This document shows positions 12,157-24,133 of a stretch of 64,000 bases of DNA, piece after piece. A model generated the notes under the pieces. The model did no database searches. It had not been told where the DNA came from and saw only the letters and a program-made list of their open reading frames with translations. The DNA comes from Orobanche coerulescens (lineage: Eukaryota; Streptophyta; Magnoliopsida; Lamiales; Orobanchaceae): assembly GCA_033398695.1 (NCBI GenBank), contig CM065810.1, positions 144,771,858 to 144,835,857 on the forward strand, read 5' to 3'. A program made the position numbers and the translations under genes. The number at the start of each line of letters is the position of its first letter. The stretch's first letter is position 1.

Positions 12157-14933
12157 GCCTCATGTTGTATAATTGGTATCACAAGCTCATACATTCGTAT
12201 GATGTTATGAAGTGTGAAACAGGAAACAATAACAGAATTTTTTAAATGAAGTTAAATTAAAAAATATTATACATAATTATTATTATAATTTGTATAAATT
12301 AAAAATATTATACCTTATTATTATTATTATTATTTTAAATGAATTAAATTTAACAATATTATACATTATTATTATTATTATTATAAATGAATTAAATTTA
12401 AAAATATTATACATATAATTATTTTTTTGTGATATAAATAATTTGATTCGATTCGATTCATTTGATTCAACACAATTCATTTGATTCGATTGAGTTGATT
12501 CGATTCAATTGATTCAATTGATTCAACAATTTGTTCAAAAGAACAGAGCCTTACTAGTGACAGACATTTCGTTAACATATAATGTATTAATGTGCCTACA
12601 AAAAATTTGAGAATTTTTATAATTCCAAAGATTATGCATTTGAAGGTCCATTGTTTTAACCAAATACCATATTGCAAACTAGAACCTGATGTAATGGGGT
12701 AACTAAAGTCGCCATATACCGATTTGTATTATGATTTAATCCATGTTTAGTAAATGCTATAAAATTTCGGGTCATTAGGGGTTTATATGCTCGGCCCGTA
12801 TATAACCCTCTATTGTAAATCAGGACACCGGGAGGTATATTCCTCAATACTTAGTAATATGAGTTTGTACAAATCCTGATATCTACCAAACATGTTTCAA
12901 TATGAGTTTATATATCCACCCGATAGAATTCATGTCATGCTAATGAACATCTCCCAAGTGTACATCAAGTTTGCATAAAACCAGCTTACATAGTAAATGA
13001 TAGTAGTACTCCACTAATGATACCTCAAACCAGAACTTTCAACAAGGTAATGGCCTGAAAATTTGATTCATTAGCGTTATCTTGTTGGAAATCCCCCTCT
13101 TCTCATTTTCCTTTTTCCCTCTCTTCCCATTTTTCTTTTTTAAATTTAGAAAATTAAGCTCCAAAACAATATTTACTAGTCATACACCAAATTCGGTATA
13201 TTAGTTCCCTATGCGGTTAAAATTTCTAATTCTTAAATCATTTATATAAATATAAATAAATATCTAACATATTTTTATTTAAATCTAATCAATTTCAACT
13301 CATTTTAATTAATCAACTTATATTTTGTCAAAGAATTATCGTTTAATCAAATCAAGTCTTAAAATTATTTATTTTAAATAAGTAATTTAATTAATTTTAG
13401 TTTACTTAGCTAAATTTAACTTTAAAGCCTACTTTAATTAAATTCAATGAATTTAGGTAATTTAGAATCATACTCAATAAAAAATTAACTTCTTGGCAAA
13501 TAAAATAATTTTCATTAAATAAATTATAGTGATACTTAATTAAAAAGCTCAAATAATTAAAACAAAATAATTTCAAATCTAAAGAATTGAATATTCAAAA
13601 TAAATAATATCAGAATTTAATTTAAATAATAAATATAAATGTCAAACATAATATATTTAAGTTAGATTAATTTTATCAAATAGTTCATTTTTAAAAAAAA
13701 ATTATATTGTAAATAAAAAAATATTTTTCATTAAATAATTAATCATAATAAATAACTTAAAAATCACACTAAATGTTTATTTTACTTAAATAACTCAAAT
13801 ATAGAATTTTGTATAATATATTTAAATTTTAATCATATTTTTTAATTAAATTTAACTAATTTCAAGTAATTTTTATTAAACAATTAGTTATGGTATTTCT
13901 ATAAGGTCATATCTTTTTTAATACCAATCAAGAAAAGATACAAATAATATATCCCCATCTATAATAATAAGAGCTATTTGATTCGTCAATATAAAGTATC
14001 AGGCATCCGTTTAGTATGAACTAAACTCATACCAAGTGTTTGGTTAACAATATTTTTATTTTTAGACTCAAACCTCAAACCCATGGGCATGGAGTTTTGA
14101 TACCTATGGAGGGAGGTGAGTATGAAGAAGCTCATAACTTCTGGTATAAAATTAAACTAAATACACGATACTTCTTTCTCTGCAAAATAAAAAATAAAAA
14201 AGTTTAAAGTATATATTTATTATCATTATTTTATAAGTAAAAGATAATAATAAAATTATTATATTATTACAAATTATTACTTATTGTAGAAGAATCAAAT
14301 ACATGATATAAAGAATCAAGTTCTCATCCGATACCACCTTAATCTGAAACCTGATTCCAAACCCATACCCATATGCGAACCAAATGATCTTTATAAGTTT
14401 TTGATACCAAAAACATTAATACCCTTAAAATCGATAGAAGTACAAACCCAGCCTTGGACATGACTGCACACGATGAGAAGCAATCGTGCTCAGCGATCGT
14501 GGCAATGACACGATCCCTACACGTTGTAGGAAACGACCGTGTATAGCGCTCGTGGCAAGGACACGTCACTGCACATTGTGGGATACGATCGTTTGCGGTG
14601 GTCATGGAGACACGATCGTTGCACACGGTATGTGTAGTGATCGTGTGCAACGATCGTGGGCACGCTAGATATGTACTCGGTGAAAAATAAGGTCATTTTA
14701 GTCTTTTTACTCAAAATAATATAATAATTTCTACTCTTATAAATAAGAATATATAATTTATTAATTTTATAGCTTGATATTAAAAAATTGACTCTATCCA
14801 ATCCTTTAAATGTAGCAACGAAACAAAAAGCTTAAAAATATTATTGTGTTGAATAGGGACTCAAAAATGAGTCATCATTAATGCGGAATGAACTGGGAAA
14901 CGGGGAATAATTTTTATTGTGGAAATCAAATAG
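12157..14933. other. AT-rich non-coding region
   Basis: Nearly 2.8 kb without a recognisable gene. Between about 12250 and 12420 three ~60-bp units of TTAAAAATATTATAC-(ATT)n-AAATGAATTAAATTTA are tandemly repeated. GATTCGATT-type repeats follow to about 12535. 13130-13960 is very AT-rich. Three small minus-strand frames (12283-12847) lack domains. Confidence 0.6.
14455..14670. repeat. Degenerate ACGATCGT-rich direct and inverted repeats
   Basis: A GC-richer island in AT-rich DNA contains repeated motifs such as ACACGATC, CGATCGTG and GCACACG in both directions, spaced about 30-45 bp. Open frames run on both strands only because of the local composition. No homology was recognised. Confidence 0.55.
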
Positions 14934-14938
14934 GAAAT
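14934..14938. repeat. Target-site duplication GAAAT of outer copia element (left copy)
   Basis: GAAAT immediately precedes the LTR at 14939. The identical pentamer follows the matching LTR at 50035-50039, 35 kb away. Together with the orientation of both LTRs, this suggests they are the two ends of one insertion. Confidence 0.6.
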
Positions 14939-15103
14939 TGTTATAAACATCGAGAGAGAAAGAGGGAAATATGAGAGAAGATGAGAGAAACAAATGAAAT
15001 TATGTGTATCATTATGAAGGCCATAGACCTCTATTTATAGGTACACATCTAGGGTTTCAGGGGCATATTAGTCATTCATTAAATATATGACTTATTTACA
15101 ACA
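14939..15103 (-). repeat. 3' LTR of outer Ty1/copia element (Copia-H)
   Basis: The 165-bp LTR is bounded by TGTTATAAACA...TACAACA on the plus strand. It aligns with 49872-50034 with about nine substitutions and one 2-bp indel. A polypurine tract, CAAGGGGAAG on the minus strand, abuts its right end, which makes it the 3' LTR of a minus-strand element. It contains a CTATAAATAG TATA box in minus sense. Confidence 0.8.
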
Positions 15104-15666
15104 CTTCCCCTTGAATGACTATTCACATAAATATCTACTCGAATATTTTGAAGAAAAACCCAACGGGAGAAAAACTTCCAAATGGTTTGGAGTGATCTTG
15201 TAACACGCATAACTTGCTGCATCATACTGCTGTTAGGAAAAGCCTGAGCAATGATTGAATTTTCTCCCCCTCGTATCGATCATTCTTGTATGAATATTCA
15301 TGTGCCACCTCAGTAAAACCTCATGGGACAAAAACTGAGTGATCATAAGAGTACACGTTTCTCCATATACAGAATATTCTTATAGGAGTATCCATGTGTT
15401 GCCTCATCAAAACCTTGTCAATCAAATCCTGGGGGACAAACTTGATCGAAGGAAAAAGAGTACAATTACTCCTTCCTACTTTAAATCTTGAGTTCTAATA
15501 CCGATCTCTGTAATGTCCTCATTATGCCATGAATATGCTTCATTAAAACCTTATTACGAAAAACCCTGTGGGAAAAATCCTAATGAAGGGAAAAGAGTAC
15601 ACTATTCATGTTAATACGCCATCCTAGTTGCCTCGTTAAAAACTTTGCTAGGGAAATCCAATGGAT
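15104..15666 (-). mobile_element. Copia-H internal 3' region, broken at 15666
   Basis: Starting with the polypurine tract, this non-coding stretch has repeated blocks of the type GCCTC(A/G)TTAAAACCTT, followed by GGGA(C)AAAA and AAGG(A)AAAAGAGTAC at about 15300-15360, 15390-15470 and 15540-15660. Such repeats are familiar from the pol-to-LTR interval of short-LTR plant copia elements. It stops abruptly at 15666 where the gag-only gypsy LTR begins. Confidence 0.65.
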
Positions 15667-16197
15667 TGTAATACCCGTGATTTTCTTTTTCGGTAATTTT
15701 TCGTTTTTGGCATTTTCTGGTTTCCAGAACTCGCTTGCGAGCGTTTTGACGTTTTGATAATGTTTTGTTCTTCGTGTTTGGTCATCCGAGTTCGTTTCGG
15801 TATCGTTTTGTTGAGTTCCGTGTTCTTAAGCGGTTTTTCCGTACTTGAGTTCGATTCTTGAGAATCTCGTCCGAAACTGTTGTTTTGAGTTTCTTGTAAG
15901 TTCATTTAATGTTATTATTCATATTGCGAGCTTTGGTTTGGTGTTTCGATCAAGTATCGTGTATTTCGGACGTTTTTGGCCGTTTTCGTAATTTCCCAAA
16001 GTTTGGGGTAATTACTTTCCATTGTCGAATTTCGAGCCTTCGGGTGGTCGGAATTGTGTGTTCTCTTAGTGCTCGGATTTGTCATTGCGAGTACTTCGTA
16101 ACCGTATCTTTGATTTTTATTCAGGTTCGGGTTTCGGGGTCGTCCGGGCCGTAGGAGTGGCCACGACCGAGTCATGGCCGGAGCAGGGCCTGGCCTG

Positions 16198-16436
16198 GCC
16201 GAGTTACGGCCGTACGTGCTCGGCAGACTTGGCTGGACGAAGGCCGATTACGGCCGTAAGGTGTGATTCGTTACGGCCGTAAGTGGTCAGCAGGTGCTGG
16301 GTAGGATTTTGACGAATGTCGGTTACGGCCGTAAGGGCCTGTCGAGTACGGCCGTATGGGCCGAGTTACGGCCGTAAGGCACTGTTACGGCCATACTCGG
16401 CAGCCCTTAGGGCCGTAACCCTGCCGGCCATATATA
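16198..16436 (+). promoter_or_regulatory. TTACGGCCGTAA array and TATA box, 5' LTR of element G
   Basis: Eight copies of the palindrome TTACGGCCGTAA or one-base variants occur from 16198 to 16420, followed at once by CCATATATAGGCC (TATATA at 16431-16436). The same array and TATA occur in the other LTR at 21823-22058. Order and distance match element A, so this is a conserved U3 feature. A role in transcription is inferred. Confidence 0.75.
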
Positions 16437-17370
16437 GGCCTGGCTCGTCCAGACTTCGTTTTTTCTCACTTTTTCCTCGTTGTTGTGCGGCTGCAGACGG
16501 GAGTGACCGGTAGGAGGTGTTCTTGGCCGATTCTACTCTTTTCCAAGGCACTTTGGAAGATCCTTGTTGATTATATCGTCATTCAATCCGTGTTCTTCGT
16601 CGAATCGAGGTAATCTCTTGAAATCTCCTAGGGTTGACTTTCGAGATTTCTTTTTAATCATTGTTGTTCGTCCGATTTCGATGATTTGGTTGATGTTATT
16701 GAACCTTATTAATCGTGTTCTATGGTTTGTATATCCATATTTCAGATTTGTTCAACTCGATTGATGATTCGAGTGTTCTTGGGAATTATCGAACATTGAA
16801 TGTTCGATTAAATGTCCCAATGAGTTTCCCTTCGATAGTTTGTTGGGATTTCCGTCGTTATTGGCCTTGATTCTCGTTGTGATCGTATCTTCGTTGTTTT
16901 TGCCGGAGGATTATAGGTGTTCGAGGATTCCGGTCGAGCTTCCCCGTTGTTTTGCGTGTTTTAGACTTGAGGCGAGTATCTCGTCTATATTCTTTATACT
17001 TTGAGAATGTGATGTGTCGTGAATTTAACGTGGACTCGTTTGTGACGGTATATTTAACCGTAACTTACTTTTAAATGAAGATGTGATTTTATGAAGGTAA
17101 TTACGAACGTCATCTTTAGTTTCAAGAAGAATGATAACTACCTCTTTATGTTATTTTGTGCTTAAAATAAATACTATAAATGAGTAGTTAACCGAAGAAT
17201 TGTGGAATCGCGTAATACTTGTATTATTTGCTCGTTGGCCTTTTTCCTGAATGATGGTGTGCTGTGAATGTTGTGCCCTTGTTGAAGTTATGATGCGTTA
17301 ACCTATGTGTTACGTGGTTGCGGTTGTGGTGAATATTATACCTTTATTATTGTGTATAGTAGAGAGTTGA

Positions 17371-17690
17371 GATGTTATCCGGGTAGGGGTCGCGTGCTTG
17401 TGAGTACGGCCAGACGTACGTTGTGACCATAAGGTTATCAATTCGGGTAGGTCTGGGGAAGGATCCGAGAATCGACACTTGCGAGTGCGATGTCAAGATA
17501 ACTTATGGGCGTACTTTAATGATGTTATCCGGGTAGGGTCCGTCGAGACCTCCGGAGGCGCGTGCTTGCGAGTACGGCCAGATGTTACGATTTGACCATA
17601 AGGTTATCTAATCGGGTAGGTCTGGAGAGGGCTCCAAGAATCGTCACTTGCGAGTGCGATGTCAAGATAACTTATGGGTGTGTTTGAGTT
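17371..17690. repeat. Two ~150-bp direct subrepeats in LTR
   Basis: Units beginning GATGTTATCCGGGTAGGG at 17371 and 17521 share GAGTACGGCCAGA, GACCATAAGGTTATC, GGGTAGGTCTGG and CACTTGCGAGTGCGATG. The second LTR carries the same pair at about 22997 and 23166. Confidence 0.85.
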
Positions 17691-18493
17691 TATTCTTGAT
17701 GAGCTAATCCGGGTGGGACCCTTCGGGGCCACGGAAATGTTTTGACTGTTGATTTGATATCTCTGAGTTGTTTATGTTTGAATCTTGAATCCCGATTATA
17801 TTGGTGAATATGGTTTTGGTCTTGAGGTTTGAGTTGAGAATAAAATCATTTGTATGATTTTGAAAGAAAACCTTTTGGAAAGGAAAAACATTCATATTTC
17901 AGGATTTTACACTGAGACCCCCAAAGTCTCTAAATAATCTCTTACAGTGATTTCTGGAGTAATCCCCATGGTTTGTTTTAAAGGAATAAATTTTCAAAAG
18001 ACTTTAGAGTCGGGGATCGTGTTAATACCTTGTCGAAATGTTATTTTCATAACTATTGTATTCTTGATGTGTAATTGTATAGCTTGGTTACTTGATAGCG
18101 ATTCAATCGCTAACCCCTCGTTGGGGATTTTTTTATTTACTCCAGGTGTTCTGACTGGAGAGTGAGCAACCACAGGATTGGCTCGGAGGATGATGCAAAG
18201 CAGCGATGCTAGTCACAGTTGTAGTCTGTTGTTTGTCAGTGATATGTCGGTTTGAGTTCTTGTCATCCTTGAGGGGATGGGCATTTTATGTACTATGTGA
18301 TCGAGTTGTATTTTAGTTTCATCAGATATACGGTTATGCTGTGTTTTGAGAGACCTAATCGGTCTACGGTATTATGTTTTGGTCAAGTTGACCGCATGTG
18401 GGTTTTGATTTGTAGTCTCCCGTCTGGTAGCTCCTTGTGGAAAGGGGTCTACGGCGTGTAATATCCCTGAGTGGATTGGGGGTGTTACATAAA

Positions 18494-18507
18494 TGGTATC
18501 AGGGGTC
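18494..18507 (+). other. Primer-binding site of element G
   Basis: TGGTATCAGGGGTC begins four bases after the LTR end. It is similar to the canonical TGGTATCAGAGC initiator-Met tRNA site. Confidence 0.8.
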
Positions 18508-18509
18508 TA

Positions 18510-20145
18510 GTTGGGTCTTGTCGAGTCGTGTCTTGTCGGAGTCGTGTCTTGTCGTGTCACCCGGGTGAGCAATTGTGAACAAGCGTGATCATTGTGATCT
18601 GTTGTGATCAATTGTGATTCGTTTTGATTAGTATCGTGGTGCAGCCATCATCTATGTGCAGCCTGTGGACGTAAGTCTCCTCCTTTATGTGAGGTATTGG
18701 TATTTCATGATTTCCTGTATGTGCGGTGATTGTGGTTCGTAATTTTGTTTGTGTAGTGCTGTAAGGTGAAATCCGTGTTTGATACTTGTGTTATATCATA
18801 TGTATATTGAACTGAATGTATTGACAGTTGGACATCGGTTGGTGCAATAAAATATGAAAACTGTGAATTTTGACGTGTTCGAGAGAATGTATTGTCAGTA
18901 GAGTTCATGAGGAATTCAGATGGGTAGTTTTGATGTATGTTTGAACTTGGTGTTCGCAAATTATATTTGGTTGGATTTATAATCTCGTTTGCCGTTTGGG
19001 CAGGTAGTTTCAGGTTCGATTGCTTTTAAATAGTTGTAATTATATCCGTTGCGTGTAGGTTTGAAAACGGTTTTCTTGATTGTATTTATGAGCCTGAGTA
19101 TGTTTGTAAAGAACCGATTTTTGAAAATATTTCGATGGTGCGGTCAATCAATAATTTTGCATGGATTTTGAAAACAGTTAAACTTTGACGAGTTAGTCTT
19201 GTATTTTCAAATGACACCTTCAGACGGTATCTGAAGTAAGCGTTTTAAAGTGATTTGGACATTGTAAATTATTACCGTCATTTTGTTTATGATCGAAAGG
19301 ATTTTGGGAAATTTTTGCTAAGATTCGAAAGTTTCGCTTCGAAACGGAATGGGATGGTGATGATTTCAAAAAAAAAATTCCAGACTGAGTCCTTTCCGCT
19401 CTATGAGGAATGACAAGTCTTCAAAAATATTTTTCACACCTTTTCAAAAATTTCAAAATAAGAAATCCTTGATCCGTTTCACGAAGAAGCGACAATTACA
19501 AATATTTTGTTGTTTGAGAAGGAAATTTCATTATTTTATGTACGTTCAGCACTTATATTTGAGAGATATATGTGTTGACTAATATCATTTCTCATGTTGA
19601 TGGTATTCGAATTTGTGGTCATTAAACCATTTTTCGTGACTCTTGTTAAAAAGTTTGAACTTTGATAAACTTCGGGAAAATTAAGTGCTTTAACTCAAAA
19701 ATTTTGACTTGAGAATTTCAAAAGTTCAACTGAATTGGGATGTTCTTGATTATTGGTAAATCGATGAGCTTGGTCAACTTTAGTGTGAAGTTTTATGATT
19801 ATTTTATGAGAGATTGGTTTTGTTTCAAAAATAGTAATAACAACTGAGAATGGTTCGAAATTTGATGATATTGTCGTGTATGTGGTGATAGCTGCGCTTG
19901 ATGCCTCGGGCATGTGCTGAATATTTCGAGTGGTTTACTCATGTGCTTGATTATAGTGTGTGATGACTTGATATTTGTTTTTGTCGGAAATATTCTTTTC
20001 CGAATCTATATCAGATATGAGTTTATTGTGTGAACACTCTATGGTAACCCTTACTAGCAAGAATATTTCTGTGCTTCGCACTGTGTCTTATATGGACCCT
20101 ATTTTGTGATTGATGTTATGTGTTGTTATGTATCGTTTTTAACGA
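18510..20145 (+). other. Leader of element G
   Basis: A 1.6-kb non-coding leader between primer site and gag, with no domain in any frame. The early part has variants of TGTCGAGTCGTGTCTTGTC and GTGATC(A)nTTGTGAT. Long leaders are common in large-LTR gypsy elements; packaging or translation signals cannot be recognised by eye. Confidence 0.5.
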
Positions 20146-21205
20146 ATGGTTGTTCAGTTTAGTATGTCGAGGGCCAGAGGACGGGGCCGTGGCAATCAGT
20201 CACGCGATCAGGATCATGCTGCCGGTGATGGCGTTAGTATGGGTGTTGCTACTATACTTCAGCAAGTGGCAGACCAGATGACTCATTTGACCCAGGCAGT
20301 TCATCATAACACTACCGTTACCGAGAACGTCAGACCGACTCAGTGGCTTAGAGAAGTGGTTCGAATGCGTCCTCCTCGCTTTGCGGGCGCGGGTGGTACT
20401 TTGGGCTGGGATGGTTGGCTTTTCCAATTGGAAAAGATTTTCAAGGCGGTTGGTTGTCCAGAGGAACAGAGGATTCCTATCGCTCAGTTTCTTCTCGATA
20501 GTGACGCTGCTAATTGGTGGGAGGCCGTTGAGCCTCAGGATCGTGCCGTTACTTGGGATGAGTTCAAGAAGTCGATGGAAGCAGAGTTCTGTCCGGAGCC
20601 GATCCGAGAGCAGCGGATCCGAGATTTTTATCTAGCCGATCCACAGAATGTACCCATGTCGCAGGCTATTATCGATTATAGTCGACAGCTCGCTTACGTG
20701 AAGGGGCAGGTGAGTACTGAAGAAGACAAAATCCGTCATTTTGATATGTGGATGAAACCAGAGATTCGACAGTACATGTCGGGTTTCACTTGTGCTACTT
20801 TGAGAGAGTATCAGAATCGAGCTATGGCGTACGAGATGGCATCGTTATCTACTGGGCCTTTGCATGAGACGAAGAGGCAGAGGATGTCTGGAGATTTTTC
20901 GGATAGTGTGAGAGTCAGAACTTCTTCTCGTCGAGTTTTGCGTAGTCCTTCGGTGAAACCTTCATTTTATTCGTTCGGTGGAACCAAAAGTTCCAAGTTG
21001 TCTTCTTTGACTCCTAGTCAGACTGAGAGGTGTTTCAATTGCAACATTGTGGGTCATGTGCAAGCTAATTGTCCTTCGCAATAGATTACTTGTTATAATT
21101 GTGGACTCGAGGGCCACAAAGTTCAGTATTGTGAATTATTCCATGAGGTTTCCCAGAATCGTGTTTTGGCATCGGTATCGGGATCGGTTCGTCAAGACCG
21201 TTGAG
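20146..21205 (+). pseudogene. gag: Ty3/gypsy gag, interrupted by one stop between two zinc knuckles
   Basis: The capsid/nucleocapsid protein of a gypsy element, which would package element RNA into cytoplasmic particles. The open frame gives 312 residues. The true start is probably the second Met (20164), followed by an Arg/Gly-rich tract, SRARGRGRG. Residues about 75-235 form the retrotransposon-gag domain (WDGWLFQLEKIF, ANWWEAVEP, TWDEFKKSMEAEFCP). A CCHC knuckle follows with Cys296, Cys299, His304 and Cys309. TAG at 21082-21084 then interrupts the frame, which continues for another 40 codons with a second knuckle, CYNCGLEGHKVQYC, ending near 21205. A CAG-to-TAG change would explain the stop. 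The two-knuckle layout resembles Tekay-type chromovirus gag, but lineage cannot be fixed without pol. Confidence 0.85.
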
Positions 21206-21270
21206 ATTTTGTCGGCCGTGCTTTGTTGTTTGTGACTTCACTGTTTTTTAAGTTTCCGGACGAAACTTCT

Positions 21271-21286
21271 TTTTAGAGGGGTAGAA
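21271..21286 (+). other. Polypurine tract of element G
   Basis: TTTTAGAGGGGTAGAA directly precedes the second LTR and is nearly the same as the tract of element A. Confidence 0.85.
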
Positions 21287-24133
21287 TGTAATACCCGTGA
21301 TTTTCTTTTTCGGTAATTTTTCATTTTTGGCATTTTTCTGGTTTCCAGAACTCGCATGCGAGCGTTTTGATATTTTGATAATGTTTTGTTCTTCGTGTTT
21401 GGTCATCCGAGTTTGTTTCGGTATCGTTTTGTTGAGTTCCGTGTTCTTAAGCGGCTTTTCCGCACTTGAGTTCGATTCTTGCGAATCTCGTCCGAAACTA
21501 TTGTTTCGAGTTTCTTGTAAGTTCATTTAATGTTATTATTCATGTTGCGAGCTTTGGTTTGGTGTTTCGATCGTGTATCGTGTATTTCGAACGTTTTGGG
21601 CCGTTTTCGTAATTTCCCAAAGTTTGGGGTAATTATTTTCCGTTGCCGAATTTTGAGCCTTTGGGTGGTCGGAATCGTGTGTTCTCTTAGTGCTCGGATT
21701 TATCTTTGCGAGTACTTCGTAACCGTATCTTCAGTTTTTATTCAGGTTCTGGTTTCAGGGTCGTCCGGGCCGTCGGAGTGGCCACGACCGAGTCATGGCC
21801 GGAGCAGGGCCTGGCCTGGCCGAGTTACGGCCGTAAGGTGCTAGTTACGGCCGTATGTGCTCGGAAGACTTGGCTGGACGAAGTCCGGTTACGGCCATAA
21901 GGTGTGATTCGTTACGGCCGTAAGTGGTCGGCACGTGCTGGGCAGGATTTTGACAAATGCCGGTTACGGCCGTAAGGGCCTTCCGAGTACGGCCGTATGG
22001 GCCGAGTTACGGCCGTAAGGCACTGCCGGTTACGGCCGTAACCCTGCCGGCCATATATAGGCCTGGCTCGGCCAGACTTCGTTTTTTCTCACTTTTTCCT
22101 CATTTTTGTGTGGCTGCGGGCGGGAGTAACCGGTAGGAGGTGTTCTTGGCCGATTCTACTCTTTTCCAAGGCACTTTGGAAGATCCTTGTTGATTATATC
22201 GTCATTCAATCCGTGTTCTTCGTCGAATCGAGGTAATCTCTTGAAATCTCCTAGGGTTGACTTTCGAGATTTCTTTTTAATCATTGTTGTTCGTCCGATT
22301 TCGATGATTTGGTTGATGTTATTGAACCTTATTAATCGTGTTCTATGGTTTGTATATCCATATTTCAGATTTGTTCAACTCGATTGATGATTCGAGTGTT
22401 CTTGGGAATTATCGAACATTGAATGTTCGATTAAATGTCCCAATGAGTTTCCCTTCGATAGTTTGTTGGGATTTCCGTCGTTATTGGCCTTGATTCTCGT
22501 TGTGATCGTATCTTTGTTGTTTTTGCCGGAGGATTATAGGTGTTCGAGGATTCCGGTCGAGCTTCCCTGTTGTTTTGCGTGCTTTGGACTTGAGGCGAGT
22601 ATCTCGTCTCTATTCTTTATACTTTGAGAATGTGATGTGTCGTGAATTTAACGTGGACTCGTTAGTGACGGTATATTTAATCGTAACTTACTTTTTAAAT
22701 GAAGATGTGATTTTATGAAGGTAATTACGAACGTCAACTTTAGTTTCAAGAAGAATGATAACTACCTCTTCATGTTATTTTGTGCTTAAAATAAGTACTA
22801 GAAATGAGTAGTTAACCGAAGAATTGTGGAATCGCGTAATACTTGTATTATTTGCTCGTTGGCCTTTTTCCTGAATGATGGTGTGCTGTGAATGTTGTGC
22901 CCTTGTTGTAGTTATGATGTGTTAACCTATGTGTTACGTGGTTGCGGTTGTGGTGAATATTATACCTTTGTTATTGTGTATAGTAGAGAGTTGAGATGTT
23001 ATCCGGGTAGGGGTCCCGTCGAGGCCTCTGGAGGCGCGTGCTTGCGAGTACGGCCAGACGTACGTTGTGACCATAAGGTTACCAATTCGTGTAGGTCTAG
23101 GGAGGGCTCCGAGAATCGGCACTTGCGAGTGCGATGTCATGATAACTTATGGGCGTACTTGAATGATGTTATCTGGGTAGGGTCCGTCGAGGCCTCTGGA
23201 GGCGCGTACTTGCGAGTACGGCCAGATGTTACGATTTGACCATAAGGTTATCTAATCGGGTAGGTCTGGAGAGGGCTCCGAGAATCGTCACTTGCGAGTG
23301 CGATGCCAAGATAACTAATGGGTGTGCTTGAGTTTATTCTTGATGAGCTAATCCGGGTGGGACCCTTTGGGGCCACGGAGACGTTTTGACTGTTGATTTG
23401 ATATCTCTGAATTATTTATGTTTGAATCTTGAATCCCGATTATATTGGTGAATATGGTTTTGGTCTTGAGGTTTGAGTTTAGAATAAAATCAATTGTCTG
23501 ATTTTGAAAGAAAACCTTTTGGAAAGGAAAAACATTCATATTTCAGAATTTTACACTGAGACCCCCGAAGTCTCTAAATAATCTCTTACAGTGATTTCTG
23601 GAGTAATCCCCATGGTTTGTTTTAAAGGAATAAATTTTCAAAAGACTTTAGACTCGGGGATCGTGTTAATACCTTGTCGAAATGTTATTTTCATAACTGT
23701 TGTATTCTTGATGTGTAATTGTATAGCTTGGTTACTTGCTAGCGATTCAATCGCTAACCCCTCGTTGGGGATTTTGTTATTTATTCCAGGTGTTCTGACT
23801 GGAGAGTGAGCAACCACAGGATTGGCTCGGAGGATGATGCAAAGCAGCGATGCTAGTCACAGTTGTAGTTTGTTGTTTGTCAGTGATATGTCGGTTTGAG
23901 TTCTTGTCATCCTTGAGGGGATGGACATTTTATGTACTATGTGATCGAGTTGTATTTTAGTTTCATCAGATGTACGGTTATGCTGTGTTTTGAGAGACCT
24001 AATCGGTCTATGGTATTATGTTTTGGTCAAGTTGACTGCATGTGGGTTTTGATTTGTAGTCTCCCGTCTGGTAGCTCCTTGTGGAAAGGGGTCTGCGGCG
24101 TGTAATATCCCTGAGTGGATTGGGGGTGTTACA
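21287..24133 (+). repeat. 3' LTR of element G
   Basis: A full-length 2847-bp copy, TGTAATACCCG...GTTACA, aligning with 15667-18489, including the palindrome array, TATA box and ~150-bp subrepeats. It ends inside a copia reverse transcriptase gene. Confidence 0.92.

Larger units (their letters stand above)
15667..18489 (+). repeat. 5' LTR of element G
   Basis: Begins TGTAATACCCG and ends GGGGGTGTTACA. The termini match those of element A, which lies in the opposite orientation. It contains the palindrome array and TATA box at 16198-16436 and a direct subrepeat of about 150 bp (units starting at 17371 and 17521). Confidence 0.92.
15667..24133 (+). mobile_element. Gag-only gypsy-type LTR element (TR-GAG-like, element G)
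   Basis: Two direct 2.8-kb LTRs (15667-18489 and 21287-24133) flank only 2.8 kb of internal DNA. That DNA holds a tRNA-iMet-type primer site, a 1.6-kb leader, a gag gene and a polypurine tract. Protease, reverse transcriptase, RNase H and integrase are all missing; the gap between the last gag codon and the polypurine tract is only about 65 bp. This is the organisation of terminal-repeat retrotransposons with a GAG domain. The LTRs are very similar to each other, including a 66-codon stretch identical in translation, so it is fairly young. The outer flanks do not carry a matching target-site duplication (ATGGAT on the left, TAAATGG on the right). Confidence 0.85.

Noticed and set aside
16564..16764. 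66-codon frame found identically at 22187-22387
   Set aside because: The identity reflects the recent LTR pair, not selection on a protein; no domain, and it lies within LTR sequence.
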